This document shows positions 56,088-64,000 of a DNA stretch of 64,000 nucleotides, piece after piece. The notes below the pieces were generated by a model. It was not told where the DNA came from. It did no database searches and saw only the letters and a list, made by a program, of their open reading frames with translations. This DNA comes from Chlamydia pecorum E58 (GTDB lineage: Bacteria; Chlamydiota; Chlamydiia; Chlamydiales; Chlamydiaceae): NCBI RefSeq assembly GCF_000204135.1, contig NC_015408.1, positions 186,001 through 250,000 of the forward strand. The letters run 5' to 3'. The translations under genes and the position numbers were made by a program. Each line of letters opens with the position of its first letter. The first letter of the stretch is position 1.

Positions 56088-56816
56088 ATGAGCAATCCTA
56101 CTGGCAAATCGAGCGGCAAATCGAACCAGACTTACAAACCTTCGGCGTCATTTAACAAAAAAAACCGCAGTCGGTTAGCGGAGCTTGCGGCCCAGAAAAA
56201 AGCGAATGAGGACAACTTAGAGCAAAAGTATCCGATTCCTACAGAAGAAGAGACGAAGCAAGCGATGGTCAACATCTTAGAAGGCTTGAGCAATGGGTTA
56301 ACCTTACAACAGATCTTGGGGATTTCTGATGTTCTCTTAGAGGAAATTTACACTATTAGCTACAGTCTGTATTCCCAAGGAAAGTACCTTGAGGCTGTAG
56401 GGTTATTCCAAGTACTTGTTGCATCAAAGCCGCAGTGCTATAAGTACATGTTAGGATTAAGCTCATGCTTCCATCAACTCAAGTTGTATAATGAGGCTGC
56501 CTTTGGATTTTTCCTAGCCTTTGATGCACAACCTGAAAACCCAATTCCTCCTTATTACATTGCAGATAGTCTTCTTAAGCTCGACCAATTAGACGAAGCA
56601 CAAAATTTCTTAGATATCACTACAGATATTTGTAAAGACAAGCCCGAGTATAAAATACTTAAAGAGCGCTGCAATATTATGAAGCAATCCATTGCAAAAC
56701 AGCGGGAAGAAGAAGAAAAAGCAGCTTCTTCAACAAAAGCAAGTTCAACAACAACAAAAAAAGCCAAAGCTCCTAGCAAAAAGAAAAATGATTCTAAGAA
56801 AGGCAAGAAAAAATAG
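56088..56816 (+). CDS. lcrH1: T3S translocator chaperone LcrH/SycD-like (CT576, Scc2)
   Basis: A 242-residue class II chaperone. The centre (about 65-185) is three TPR helix pairs in the SycD pattern (LEEIYTISYSLYSQGKYLEA, YMLGLSSCFHQLKLYNEAAF). It is longer than SycD (168 residues), with about 40 extra N-terminal residues, and ends in a lysine-rich tail (KKAKAPSKKKNDSKKGKKK). It binds hydrophobic translocators before secretion, here very likely CopB and CopD encoded just downstream. The gene has no overlap with the next, starting 18 bases later. Confidence 0.93.
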   Translation: MSNPTGKSSGKSNQTYKPSASFNKKNRSRLAELAAQKKANEDNLEQKYPIPTEEETKQAMVNILEGLSNGLTLQQILGISDVLLEEIYTISYSLYSQGKYLEAVGLFQVLVASKPQCYKYMLGLSSCFHQLKLYNEAAFGFFLAFDAQPENPIPPYYIADSLLKLDQLDEAQNFLDITTDICKDKPEYKILKERCNIMKQSIAKQREEEEKAASSTKASSTTTKKAKAPSKKKNDSKKGKKK

Positions 56817-56834
56817 CATCAGAAGGTACCCCCA

Positions 56835-57194
56835 ATGCAAAAAAAACCAAGAAAAACTAAAAAATCTACGAAGTTAGTAAAACCAGTAGAAATTTCCCAT
56901 CCTAATCAGCAAGAAGCTCTTATCCATGATTTAGAAAATGCTGTTGCTGAATTTTGCCAAGATCTTCCTTTAACTCAGACATTTGGCAATATCAATGATA
57001 ATAAGCAAATGGCAAAAATGATCGCTGCGCTATCTGGAACATTAGACTCCTTACATATTGAAGATCTCACCGCAGGCCTCTTTCCTAATCCTAAAGAAGA
57101 TGCAATGTTCGCAAAAAACCTCTCCTCAGTTCTTCACGGCTTAAAAAATCTTTCCTCACTGGTCCAAGACAACATATCAGAAAGTGTTGAGTAA
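56835..57194 (+). CDS. Small T3S-operon protein (CT577 homologue)
   Basis: A 119-residue protein with a lysine-rich start (MQKKPRKTKKSTK) and an amphipathic helical remainder without cysteine other than one at about 41. It lies between the chaperone and copB, and gaps on both sides are small. Family function is unknown; a role as a secreted substrate or regulatory partner of the translocators is only suggested by position. Confidence 0.82.
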   Translation: MQKKPRKTKKSTKLVKPVEISHPNQQEALIHDLENAVAEFCQDLPLTQTFGNINDNKQMAKMIAALSGTLDSLHIEDLTAGLFPNPKEDAMFAKNLSSVLHGLKNLSSLVQDNISESVE

Positions 57195-57227
57195 ACTGCT
57201 CTAAATCTCAGACACCCAGGAACCTTA

Positions 57228-58670
57228 ATGTCTCTTTCATCTACTTCAGGACCCGAAAGCAATAAAAACATTATCAGCCAAGCGCTTGCCTCTTCTCCTC
57301 AAGGAGTCCCTGATCAAGATAAACTTACAGGGAAAGAAAACAAACAAGTACAGCAAACACGCGCAGGGTTCGATACTCAGATGCAAAGCGACGCTAAGCT
57401 CGCAGGCGTTGAAGGCAAGGGGACAGCAGTAGCTGCCCTTGAAGGACAAGGTCTCGCTGCAACGGCAAGTCTTACCGCAGATTCAGAGAATCTTGAGGGG
57501 ATTGGCCTTGGGGGAAATGCCACAGCACAACTTTCAGGAACAGCTCAGGCCTCTGCTGGGGCGAGAACTGAGACCTCAGGAATTAAAGAGCTGGCTAAAA
57601 CTCAAGTTTCTGGGTTGTCTACCGAAGAACGAGCCCTACTACAAGAGATTCAATCCCTAGTTAGCGAGGCCACTTCGGGAACAGGCAGTGTTAAGTTTAA
57701 TTTAACTACTCCTGAACTCACACCTCCAAAAATCACCCCACGCCAAGATGTCTCAGAGATTGCTATGGCTCTAGCAAAGGCGATCTCTGCCCTAGGAGAG
57801 TCCACTGCTGCTGCTGTGTCCAACTATATGAGCACACAGGCACAAGCTGACCTCTCTAACAAAATCTCCCTAGAAAAACAAGGCCTCAAAATCGAAGCCG
57901 AGCGTAAAGAATTTCAAAAAATGAAAGAGCTTGAGGCAAAAGCTAAAGATACAAAAACTCTCGATGCTGTAAACACAGCATGCATTGCGATCTCTGTAAC
58001 GCTAGCTGTGGTTTCTGTTGTTGTTGCCTGCTTCACTTGCGGAGCAGGATTGATCGGCTTAGCCGCAACAGCAGCTGTAGGAGCAGGAGCTGCTGCTGCA
58101 ACGTCTACAGCGACTGCAGTTGCAACACAGATTACTATGCAGGCAGTCATTCAAGCAATAAAAACTGCTGTTGTTGAAGCCATCAAACAGGCTATCACAC
58201 AAGCGATCAAAATAGCTATCAAACAAGGGATTAAAGCTGCAATTAAATTCCTCGTAAAGACCCTCTCAAAAGCTGCCGTAAAAGCAGCTACTAGGATCTT
58301 TTCATCGGGGAAAAGTATAATTTCCAAATCCTTCCCAAAACTCTCAAAAGTTATGAATGCCCTAGGGAATAAATGGGTAGGTATTGGCATTAGCATGGCA
58401 ACAGCAGTCCCAAGTTTAATCAAAGGGATAGGGCAAATAGATATCTCCAACAAACAACAAGAATTAGCTCAGCTACAGAAAGAAGTTGGAAAGCTCTTAG
58501 CACAATCAGAAATGCTAAAAATGTTTACACAGTTTTGGATGCAGGCGAGCAAAATCGCTGCAAAACAAACTAGCCAATCCGAAGAAATGACACAACAAGC
58601 GACAAAGCTCGGTGCTCAAATAGGTAAAGCCTTTGCTGCTATCAGTGCTGGTCTTGCCAGTGCAGTATAA
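57228..58670 (+). CDS. copB: T3S translocator CopB (CT578)
   Basis: A 480-residue YopB-like pore protein. The N-terminal 130 residues are Ser/Gly/Ala/Gln-rich with the secretion signal; a helical domain follows. The transmembrane region is about 249-300 (ACIAISVTLAVVSVVVACFT). Immediately after it (311-356) is a striking lysine ladder: K328, K332, K336, K340, K344, K348, K352, spaced by exactly four. A second hydrophobic stretch is at 383-402. CopB and CopD form the pore in host membrane. It is transcribed with the chaperone and copD. Confidence 0.92.
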   Translation: MSLSSTSGPESNKNIISQALASSPQGVPDQDKLTGKENKQVQQTRAGFDTQMQSDAKLAGVEGKGTAVAALEGQGLAATASLTADSENLEGIGLGGNATAQLSGTAQASAGARTETSGIKELAKTQVSGLSTEERALLQEIQSLVSEATSGTGSVKFNLTTPELTPPKITPRQDVSEIAMALAKAISALGESTAAAVSNYMSTQAQADLSNKISLEKQGLKIEAERKEFQKMKELEAKAKDTKTLDAVNTACIAISVTLAVVSVVVACFTCGAGLIGLAATAAVGAGAAAATSTATAVATQITMQAVIQAIKTAVVEAIKQAITQAIKIAIKQGIKAAIKFLVKTLSKAAVKAATRIFSSGKSIISKSFPKLSKVMNALGNKWVGIGISMATAVPSLIKGIGQIDISNKQQELAQLQKEVGKLLAQSEMLKMFTQFWMQASKIAAKQTSQSEEMTQQATKLGAQIGKAFAAISAGLASAV

Positions 58671-58696
58671 CCCCATATTTTAAGAGGTATTTTTCT

Positions 58697-60013
58697 ATGA
58701 CATCTGGAGTTAGTGGAACACCAAGTCAAGACCCATCATTAGCCGCTCAGCTCGCACAAAATGCCCGTGGGGCAAGCGAAGCTGCCGCAGGGAGGACTAA
58801 AGATGCAAAGAAAGCAGGAGCTGAAGAAGCTGCAGGATTCGAGGATCTCATCCAAGAAATCACTACTGAGGGAACAGGGAAAAAAGAAAAAACATCTCAG
58901 TCATCTAAAAGCTCTAAAACTTCTAAAAGTGAAAAGACCTCAGGAGCCTCATCCAGCTCAACAGTAACAAGCGCATCAAAAACTGCGACTCACCAAGCAA
59001 TCCAAGCGACAAAGCTCGGTACAAGCAACTATGAACTTCCCCAACTTCCCTCTCCAGAAAGCACTATGATCAACGGAGCTATCCTAAGAAAAGGGAAGGG
59101 AACTCTAGCTTTACTTGGACAAATTATGGCCTTGCTCGCAGAAGCCTCAGGAAAAAGTTGGTCTGCCTCCTTCCAACAACAAAACCAGGCGATTAGCAGC
59201 CAGGCAGAAATGGCTCCTTTAATTGGAGAAGCAATCCGAAGCCAAGCGAATAGTCAAGCTGCTGCAACAGAAGCTCAAGCTAAGCAAAGTTTAATTTCTG
59301 GAATTGTCAACATTGTAGGATTTGGCTTAACCGTTGGAATTGGGGCTGCTAGTGCTCTTAAATCCGGAGCCTCCAGCCTTAAAGCTGCCTCCTTTACGAA
59401 AGAAACAGGAGGAGCAGCAAGAGCAGCAACAAGTTCTGCCCTCTCTTCAGCAACACAATCTGCACAACAAACAGCAACTGCTGCGGCAGCATCTGCAGGA
59501 GGCGCTGCAGCATCTGCTCTAGGAGGAGGGATTGGAGGCGCTGCAGCAAAAACCGCAGCAAACCTTACCGATGATATGGCAGCAGCAGCAACGAAATCCG
59601 CAACCTCAGGGGGAGGGATTTTCGGAAAAATGTTAAATACACCAAAATGGTCAGAGAAGGCTGTTCGAGGACTAAATGTAGTGAAACAACAAGGTGCGCG
59701 CGCAGCACAATTTGGCTCCAAAGTTCTAGGGGCCTCTATGCAAGCCGCTCAAATGATGCATGCTGTCACTGCAGGTATCGAAGGGATCACCGGAGGGATT
59801 ATCGGAGCTCAGGTCGCCCAACACCAAAGAGATGCTGGTATGGCAGAAGCCAGAGCTGAGGAACTCAAACAAATGTCCTCCATATACAGCCAATATGCAG
59901 GACAGGCTGGACAGCTTCAGGAACAAGCCTACAGTGCATTTAGAGAAGCACTGCAAACTATACAGAACGTAGCAGACAGCCAAACACAGACAACCTCTGC
60001 GATCTTTAACTAA
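58697..60013 (+). CDS. copD: T3S translocator CopD (CT579)
   Basis: A 438-residue YopD-like translocator. The N-terminal region is Ser/Lys/Thr-rich and low complexity (GKKEKTSQSSKSSKTSKSEK, 57-76). A hydrophobic segment lies at about 197-215 (LISGIVNIVGFGLTVGIGAA), followed by a long Ala/Ser-rich helical region, then a C-terminal amphipathic helix ending in QTQTTSAIFN, very like other CopD ends. It completes the pore with CopB. The GC-rich Ala tract produces spurious long reading frames on other frames. Confidence 0.93.
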   Translation: MTSGVSGTPSQDPSLAAQLAQNARGASEAAAGRTKDAKKAGAEEAAGFEDLIQEITTEGTGKKEKTSQSSKSSKTSKSEKTSGASSSSTVTSASKTATHQAIQATKLGTSNYELPQLPSPESTMINGAILRKGKGTLALLGQIMALLAEASGKSWSASFQQQNQAISSQAEMAPLIGEAIRSQANSQAAATEAQAKQSLISGIVNIVGFGLTVGIGAASALKSGASSLKAASFTKETGGAARAATSSALSSATQSAQQTATAAAASAGGAAASALGGGIGGAAAKTAANLTDDMAAAATKSATSGGGIFGKMLNTPKWSEKAVRGLNVVKQQGARAAQFGSKVLGASMQAAQMMHAVTAGIEGITGGIIGAQVAQHQRDAGMAEARAEELKQMSSIYSQYAGQAGQLQEQAYSAFREALQTIQNVADSQTQTTSAIFN

Positions 60014-60023
60014 AGCCTCTTAA

Positions 60024-60047
60024 AAAGCGGCTATGTACAGCCGCTTT
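60024..60047. terminator. Bidirectional terminator between copD and CT580
   Basis: AAAGCGGCT (60024-60032) and AGCCGCTTT (60039-60047) form a 9-bp stem with an ATGTAC loop between two convergent genes. The minus strand continues as five T, so it is a good terminator for CT580; on the plus strand only three T follow. Confidence 0.75.
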
Positions 60048-60050
60048 ACA

Positions 60051-60989
60051 TTAAGAAATGATGTATCCCTGAAGAAACTCCTCTTGGTAGATTAAACAAC
60101 AGCCAAGAATCATAAAGCTTGTTGCAGGGAGGAGTCCCCAAGGAAAGCTCTCCCCGAGAAGAGCCCATCCGTAAAATGCAGCAAAAAGTGGCATGATCAA
60201 ATTACAAAAAGAAAGAAATGTTGAGGAGAACTTCCTCAAAAGTCTGGCATACAGGTTGTAGCAAATCAAATTTGAAATAAACACCAACGCACAGACAGCC
60301 CCTAAAAACATAGGGAAATTCTGTATAGGAGTAGGGTCCCAAGGCTCTGTACACAAGGAATGCATAAGGGAAAATCCCCCGGAAACCAGCATGGCTAAAG
60401 CATTAATCGCCATGACAGATAATGAAGATGTTATCTCAATCTTTCTTAATAACGTCCACCCAAAAGCAGCAAAACATGTGGCACCCAATACCAGCACTTC
60501 AGGGAAGCCAAAGTTCCATGTCCATGCCTCCCCTAAATCCTCTCCCCCTAATATCAAGTAAGCAAAGTAGCTTACAAGGCCCAAACATAGCCCCACGACT
60601 TTTTTCAAAGAGAGCACTTCTTTAAGTTGAAGATAGGAAAACAAAGCAGAAACAAACGGCGACAACCCATAGATAAAACACGCCTTTGCAGAGCTGAGTT
60701 TTTGTAGTCCTAAAAATTCACAGGCATTTGCAAGATAATATCCCGTAAACGCTAGGAGGATAATGTACATGCTCACTTTTCTAGGGAAACGCAATGTCTC
60801 ACCTCGAGCCCATACTATCCCAGCAAGGATCCCCCCAGCGAGAAGCATCCTCGCTCCTGTCACAAACAAAGGCGCAGCGGAACTCATCACCAGTTTACTA
60901 ATTGCAAAAGATGAAGACCAAATGAATGCGGTAAAAAAGACGAGAAATAACGACACAAGAACCCCTAAAAGGCATAAAATTTGATCCAT
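60051..60989 (-). CDS. EamA/DMT-family transporter (CT580 homologue)
   Basis: A 312-residue membrane protein with about ten hydrophobic helices in two similar halves, the drug/metabolite transporter plan; the motif ACEFLGLQKLSSAKACFIYG matches the EamA repeat. The substrate cannot be read. The frame is open from a TTG at 61016; ATG at 60989 (MDQILCLLG) is preferred because the membrane helix begins there, though a Shine-Dalgarno is not evident for either. Confidence 0.85.
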   Translation of the reverse strand: MDQILCLLGVLVSLFLVFFTAFIWSSSFAISKLVMSSAAPLFVTGARMLLAGGILAGIVWARGETLRFPRKVSMYIILLAFTGYYLANACEFLGLQKLSSAKACFIYGLSPFVSALFSYLQLKEVLSLKKVVGLCLGLVSYFAYLILGGEDLGEAWTWNFGFPEVLVLGATCFAAFGWTLLRKIEITSSLSVMAINALAMLVSGGFSLMHSLCTEPWDPTPIQNFPMFLGAVCALVFISNLICYNLYARLLRKFSSTFLSFCNLIMPLFAAFYGWALLGESFPWGLLPATSFMILGCCLIYQEEFLQGYIIS

Positions 60990-61078
60990 TTTAAAAGAAA
61001 AATCTATACTCTCCAACTCAAATAATTTTTAGAATTTCCCCCTCTATGAAAGAAAGTAAAACATTTAGGAAAAGTCTC

Positions 61079-61116
61079 TTGCTTTGATCAGAAAAAGTAT
61101 TAAAATATTTGATCAG
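61079..61116 (+). promoter_or_regulatory. thrS promoter with paired TTTGATCAG repeats
   Basis: TTGCTT (61079-61084), a 16-base spacer and TAAAAT (61101-61106) form a sigma66-like promoter. TTTGATCAG occurs at 61083-61091 and again at 61108-61116, exactly 25 bases apart, once overlapping the -35 and once just past the -10. With one mismatch the repeat extends to TTTGATCAGRAAA. Confidence 0.55.
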
Positions 61117-61163
61117 GAAAGGTGTCAAATCAGACAAACAAAACCCATTTTTACGAGGAAAAA

Positions 61164-63071
61164 ATGATTCGCATAAATTGCAATCAAGAAGAGCATGAAC
61201 TGCCGGAAGGAACAGTTGCTGCAGATTTCGCTAGTAAAATGAAAGATTCTCAAAACTTTATTGGCGTATTAATCGATGGGCAGCCTAAAGATCTTTTAAC
61301 TCCATTACAAGAGGGAAATACCGTCACCTTTATTACCTCTGAGGATTCTCATGGCAGGGAAATCTTTCTTCATACCTCTGCTCACTTGCTCGCGCAGGCG
61401 GTCCTTCGTCTTTGGCCTGATGCACAGCCAACAATTGGCCCTGTGATTGATCAAGGATTTTATTATGATTTCGCCAATCTTTCCATTAGCGAAAAAGATT
61501 TTCCTGCCATTGAAGAAATGGTAGCAAAAATCGTAGAGGAAGAACTTCCTATCGCAAGATCGGTGTTAAAAACTAAAGATGAAGCTTTGCAGAAATTCTC
61601 TAATAACCCATTTAAAGCGGAATTGATCCGAGAGCTCCCAGAAAACGAAGAGATTTCTGCTTATGCTCAAGGTGAATTTATGGATCTGTGCCGAGGGCCT
61701 CACCTCCCCTCGACAGCTCCCGTAAAGGCTTTTAAAGTTCTCCGAACTTCCGCTGCCTATTGGCGTGGGGACCCATCGAGAGAATCTTTGGTTCGCGTGT
61801 ATGGGATTTCTTTCCCTACAATGCAAGAACTCAAAGAGCATCTTCATCAGCTTGAGGAAGCGAAAAAGAGAGACCACCGGGTTCTTGGAGTGAAATTAGA
61901 TCTATTTTCACAACAAGAATATGCTGCTGGTATGCCCTTTTTCCATCCTCGAGGGATGATCATTTGGGATGCCTTAATTAATTTCTGGAAAGAGCTGCAT
62001 GCCCGTGCTGGTTATCAGCAAATCAAAACGCCTCAACTAATGAATCAGCGTCTTTGGGAGATCTCAGGGCACTGGCAAAACTATAAGGAAAATATGTATA
62101 CCCTTACGTTAGATGAGGAAAACTACGCCATTAAGCCAATGAACTGCCCTGGCTGTATGTTGTATTACAAAACACATCTACATAGCTACAAGGAATTCCC
62201 CTTAAGGGTAGCAGAAATTGGTCATGTGCACCGTCATGAAGTTTCTGGAGCGCTTTCTGGATTGATGCGAGTGCGAGCATTTCATCAAGATGACGCGCAC
62301 GTCTTCTTAACTCCCGAGCAAGTTGAAGAAGAAACGCTGAATATTCTTGATTTGGTTGCCAAACTTTATCACACGTTCGGTTTGGCATATCATTTAGAGC
62401 TTTCCACGCGGCCAAAAACAGGAACTATAGGAAGTGATGAACTCTGGGAACACGCCACATCAGCGCTTCAACGCGCTTTGGAGAAGTCTGGCTCTTCCTT
62501 TATCATTACTCCTGAAGAAGGTGCTTTCTACGGGCCAAAAATTGATATCCACGTCAAGGATGCTATTAACCGTACGTGGCAATGTGGGACAATACAATTA
62601 GATATGTTCTTGCCTGAGCGCTTCCATCTTGAGTATACCAATGCAGAAGGAGGGAAAAGCATTCCGGTTATGCTTCACCGAGCTTTGTTTGGCTCCATAG
62701 AAAGGTTCTTAGGCATCCTTATCGAACATTTCAAAGGAAAGTTCCCTCTATGGATAAGCCCTGAGCAGGTTCGTTTGATCACCGTTGCGGACAGGCATAT
62801 TCCTCGTGCGCGAGAGCTAGCACAAAAATGGCAAAATCTCGGCCTTGTAGTCACCGTGGATGATGCAAGTGAATCTGTAAGCAAGAAAATTCGCAATGCG
62901 CAAACAATGCAGGTGAATTATATGGTTACGCTTGGAGACCAAGAAGTTGCCAATAATACTCTAGCTATACGTACGCGGGACAATCGTGTGATTAATGATG
63001 TGTCTGAAGAAAAATTCCTAAACGCCATACTTGAAGAAAAGAATTCTTTAAGCTTAACTGCATTATTGTAG
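61164..63071 (+). CDS. thrS: Threonyl-tRNA synthetase
   Basis: A 635-residue class II synthetase: an N-terminal TGS domain (about 1-60), the editing domain with [18 protein letters not shown] carrying the His-x3-His metal site, the catalytic core ([20 protein letters not shown] with the zinc cysteine, [13 protein letters not shown], motif 3 [17 protein letters not shown]) and the anticodon-binding domain. The frame is open from 61122, but ATG at 61164 is chosen because GAGGA lies a few bases upstream and the length matches the family. Confidence 0.96.
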   Translation: MIRINCNQEEHELPEGTVAADFASKMKDSQNFIGVLIDGQPKDLLTPLQEGNTVTFITSEDSHGREIFLHTSAHLLAQAVLRLWPDAQPTIGPVIDQGFYYDFANLSISEKDFPAIEEMVAKIVEEELPIARSVLKTKDEALQKFSNNPFKAELIRELPENEEISAYAQGEFMDLCRGPHLPSTAPVKAFKVLRTSAAYWRGDPSRESLVRVYGISFPTMQELKEHLHQLEEAKKRDHRVLGVKLDLFSQQEYAAGMPFFHPRGMIIWDALINFWKELHARAGYQQIKTPQLMNQRLWEISGHWQNYKENMYTLTLDEENYAIKPMNCPGCMLYYKTHLHSYKEFPLRVAEIGHVHRHEVSGALSGLMRVRAFHQDDAHVFLTPEQVEEETLNILDLVAKLYHTFGLAYHLELSTRPKTGTIGSDELWEHATSALQRALEKSGSSFIITPEEGAFYGPKIDIHVKDAINRTWQCGTIQLDMFLPERFHLEYTNAEGGKSIPVMLHRALFGSIERFLGILIEHFKGKFPLWISPEQVRLITVADRHIPRARELAQKWQNLGLVVTVDDASESVSKKIRNAQTMQVNYMVTLGDQEVANNTLAIRTRDNRVINDVSEEKFLNAILEEKNSLSLTALL

Positions 63072-63098
63072 TCAAAAAATTTAGGGATAGCTCTTAGT

Positions 63099-63866
63099 AT
63101 GCAAACAATTGCTGTAAACAGTTTTAAAGGAGGAACTGCCAAAACATCAACCACGTTGCATCTAGGAGCAGCTTTAGCTCAATATCATCACGCTAGAGTA
63201 TTGCTTATTGATTTTGATGCCCAAGCGAACCTTACCTCAGGGCTAGGCTTAGACCCTGACTGTTATGATAGCTTGGCAGTAGTATTGCAAGGCGAAAAGG
63301 ACATTCATGAAGTGATCCGCCCGATTGAGGATTCCGATGTGGATTTAATCCCTGCGGATACGTGGTTGGAGCGGGTTGAGGTCTCAGGAAATCTTGCTGC
63401 AGACCGCTACTCTCATGAACGCCTAAAGCACATTCTTAAAGAGGTGGAGAGCGATTATGACTATGTCATAATCGACACTCCTCCCTCTTTATGCTGGCTT
63501 ACAGAATCCGCGTTGATTGCTGCTGATCATGCATTAATCTGTGCCACCCCAGAATTTTATAGTGTAAAGGGTTTAGAACGGCTAGCAGGATTCATTCAAG
63601 GAATCGCTGCACGCCATCCTTTAACAGTTCTGGGAGTGGCATTATCTTTTTGGAACTGTAGAGGAAAAAACAATGCAACGTTTGCTCAACTGATCCAAAA
63701 AACTTTCCCTGGAAAACTTCTCGAAACCAAAATCCGCAGGGATATTACGATTTCTGAAGCGGCAATTTATGGAAAGCCCGTATTTGCCACAGCACCGAGT
63801 GGGCGAGCTTCCGAAGATTACCTGAAATTGACAAAAGAGCTACTAACCTTATTAAAAGACGTGTAA
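63099..63866 (+). CDS. parA: Chromosomal ParA/Soj-family ATPase (CT582 homologue)
   Basis: A 255-residue ATPase with the deviant Walker A KGGTAKTSTTLHLGA (about 10-24) and Walker A' LLIDFDAQANLTSGLG, plus DYVIIDTPPSLCWLTESAL. ParA proteins partition replicons along the nucleoid. In chlamydiae it is a chromosomal relative of the plasmid protein Pgp5, and it is followed by a relative of Pgp6, copying the plasmid gene order. No ParB-type gene is evident here. Confidence 0.92.
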   Translation: MQTIAVNSFKGGTAKTSTTLHLGAALAQYHHARVLLIDFDAQANLTSGLGLDPDCYDSLAVVLQGEKDIHEVIRPIEDSDVDLIPADTWLERVEVSGNLAADRYSHERLKHILKEVESDYDYVIIDTPPSLCWLTESALIAADHALICATPEFYSVKGLERLAGFIQGIAARHPLTVLGVALSFWNCRGKNNATFAQLIQKTFPGKLLETKIRRDITISEAAIYGKPVFATAPSGRASEDYLKLTKELLTLLKDV

Positions 63867-63871
63867 TTCGA

Positions 63872-64000
63872 TGGGGAATTTAAAAACTCTATTAGAGAAC
63901 CGCTTTAAAAAAACCTCGCCAAATAAGGTAGAGTCTTTAGCCCGCAAGCGCATGGAAGGGGAGCTTTCTCCCATGCCAAGAAAAACTACGCAACATCTTC
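63872..64000 (+). CDS. Pgp6-like protein, 5' part (CT583 homologue)
   Basis: The reading frame begins with ATG at 63872, five bases after the parA stop, and runs off the window after 43 codons (MGNLKTLLENRFKKTSPNKV...). The visible part is basic and helical. Its position after the ParA gene matches CT583, the chromosomal counterpart of plasmid gene pgp6. Only the start is visible, so family assignment is by position. Confidence 0.75.

Noticed and set aside
59275..59721. 148-residue minus-strand frame rich in Ala, Pro
   Set aside because: It lies opposite the Ala-rich part of copD, whose low-complexity codons suppress stops on the other strand. No ribosome-binding site or plausible protein features.

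Overview
The window comes from the chromosome of a Chlamydia species, most likely on the pneumoniae/pecorum/psittaci side of the genus rather than C. trachomatis. The basis is a set of genes and neighbours found together only in this family: a flagellar-type FliF/FliH/FliI cluster beside a eukaryotic-type sugar-nucleotide pyrophosphorylase, the porin PorB, two DUF582 effectors, two SWIM-domain SNF2 helicases, a split type III secretion (T3S) locus, a minimal type II secretion (T2S) operon, the translocators CopB/CopD with their chaperone, and a chromosomal ParA/Pgp6-like pair. The species was not resolved from sequence alone. No IS element, phage, CRISPR array or rRNA was seen; there is one tRNA (Gly-GCC). 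Coding density is very high and no gene-free stretch exceeds about 250 bases.

Layout. 1-5.1 kb (+): end of FliF, FliH-like, FliI, a FliJ-position coiled coil, UDP-sugar pyrophosphorylase and GpsA, closed by a terminator. 5.2-6.2 kb: PorB. 6.2-16.2 kb (-): two DUF582 proteins, PckA, MreB and an SNF2 helicase. 16.4-23.3 kb (+): tRNA-Gly, trigger factor, ClpP/ClpX, PcnB, Der and a small hypothetical protein. 23.4-28.7 kb (-): SecA, a TPR protein and Psd. 28.9-35.8 kb (+): MnmE, Nth, BrnQ and the second SNF2 helicase. 35.8-36.3 kb (-): a zinc-ribbon membrane protein. 36.5-43.7 kb (+): Lpd, LipA, then the T3S genes SctJ, a SctK-position protein, SctL, SctR, SctS and SctT. 43.8-55.9 kb (-): an Inc-like membrane protein, the T2S cluster (three pseudopilin-like proteins, GspG, GspF, GspE, GspD and an exported protein), PepP and MutL. 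56.1-60.0 kb (+): chaperone, CT577-like protein, CopB and CopD. 60.05-61.0 kb (-): an EamA transporter. 61.2-64 kb (+): ThrS, ParA and the start of a Pgp6-like gene.

How it works together. The window carries most of an injectisome export gate (SctRST), inner ring (SctJ), stator (SctL), the pore-forming translocators and their chaperone, two likely substrates (DUF582) and an Inc-like protein, beside a second, flagellar-derived set of ring and ATPase parts. The most interesting observation is that two proteins, the FliF C-terminus and the protein between SctJ and SctL, both contain segments resembling the flagellar switch protein FliG, although no separate fliG gene is seen here. Several intergenic palindromes and direct repeats lie on good sigma66-like promoters (thrS, the DUF582 operon, clpP, lpdA) and are candidate operators.
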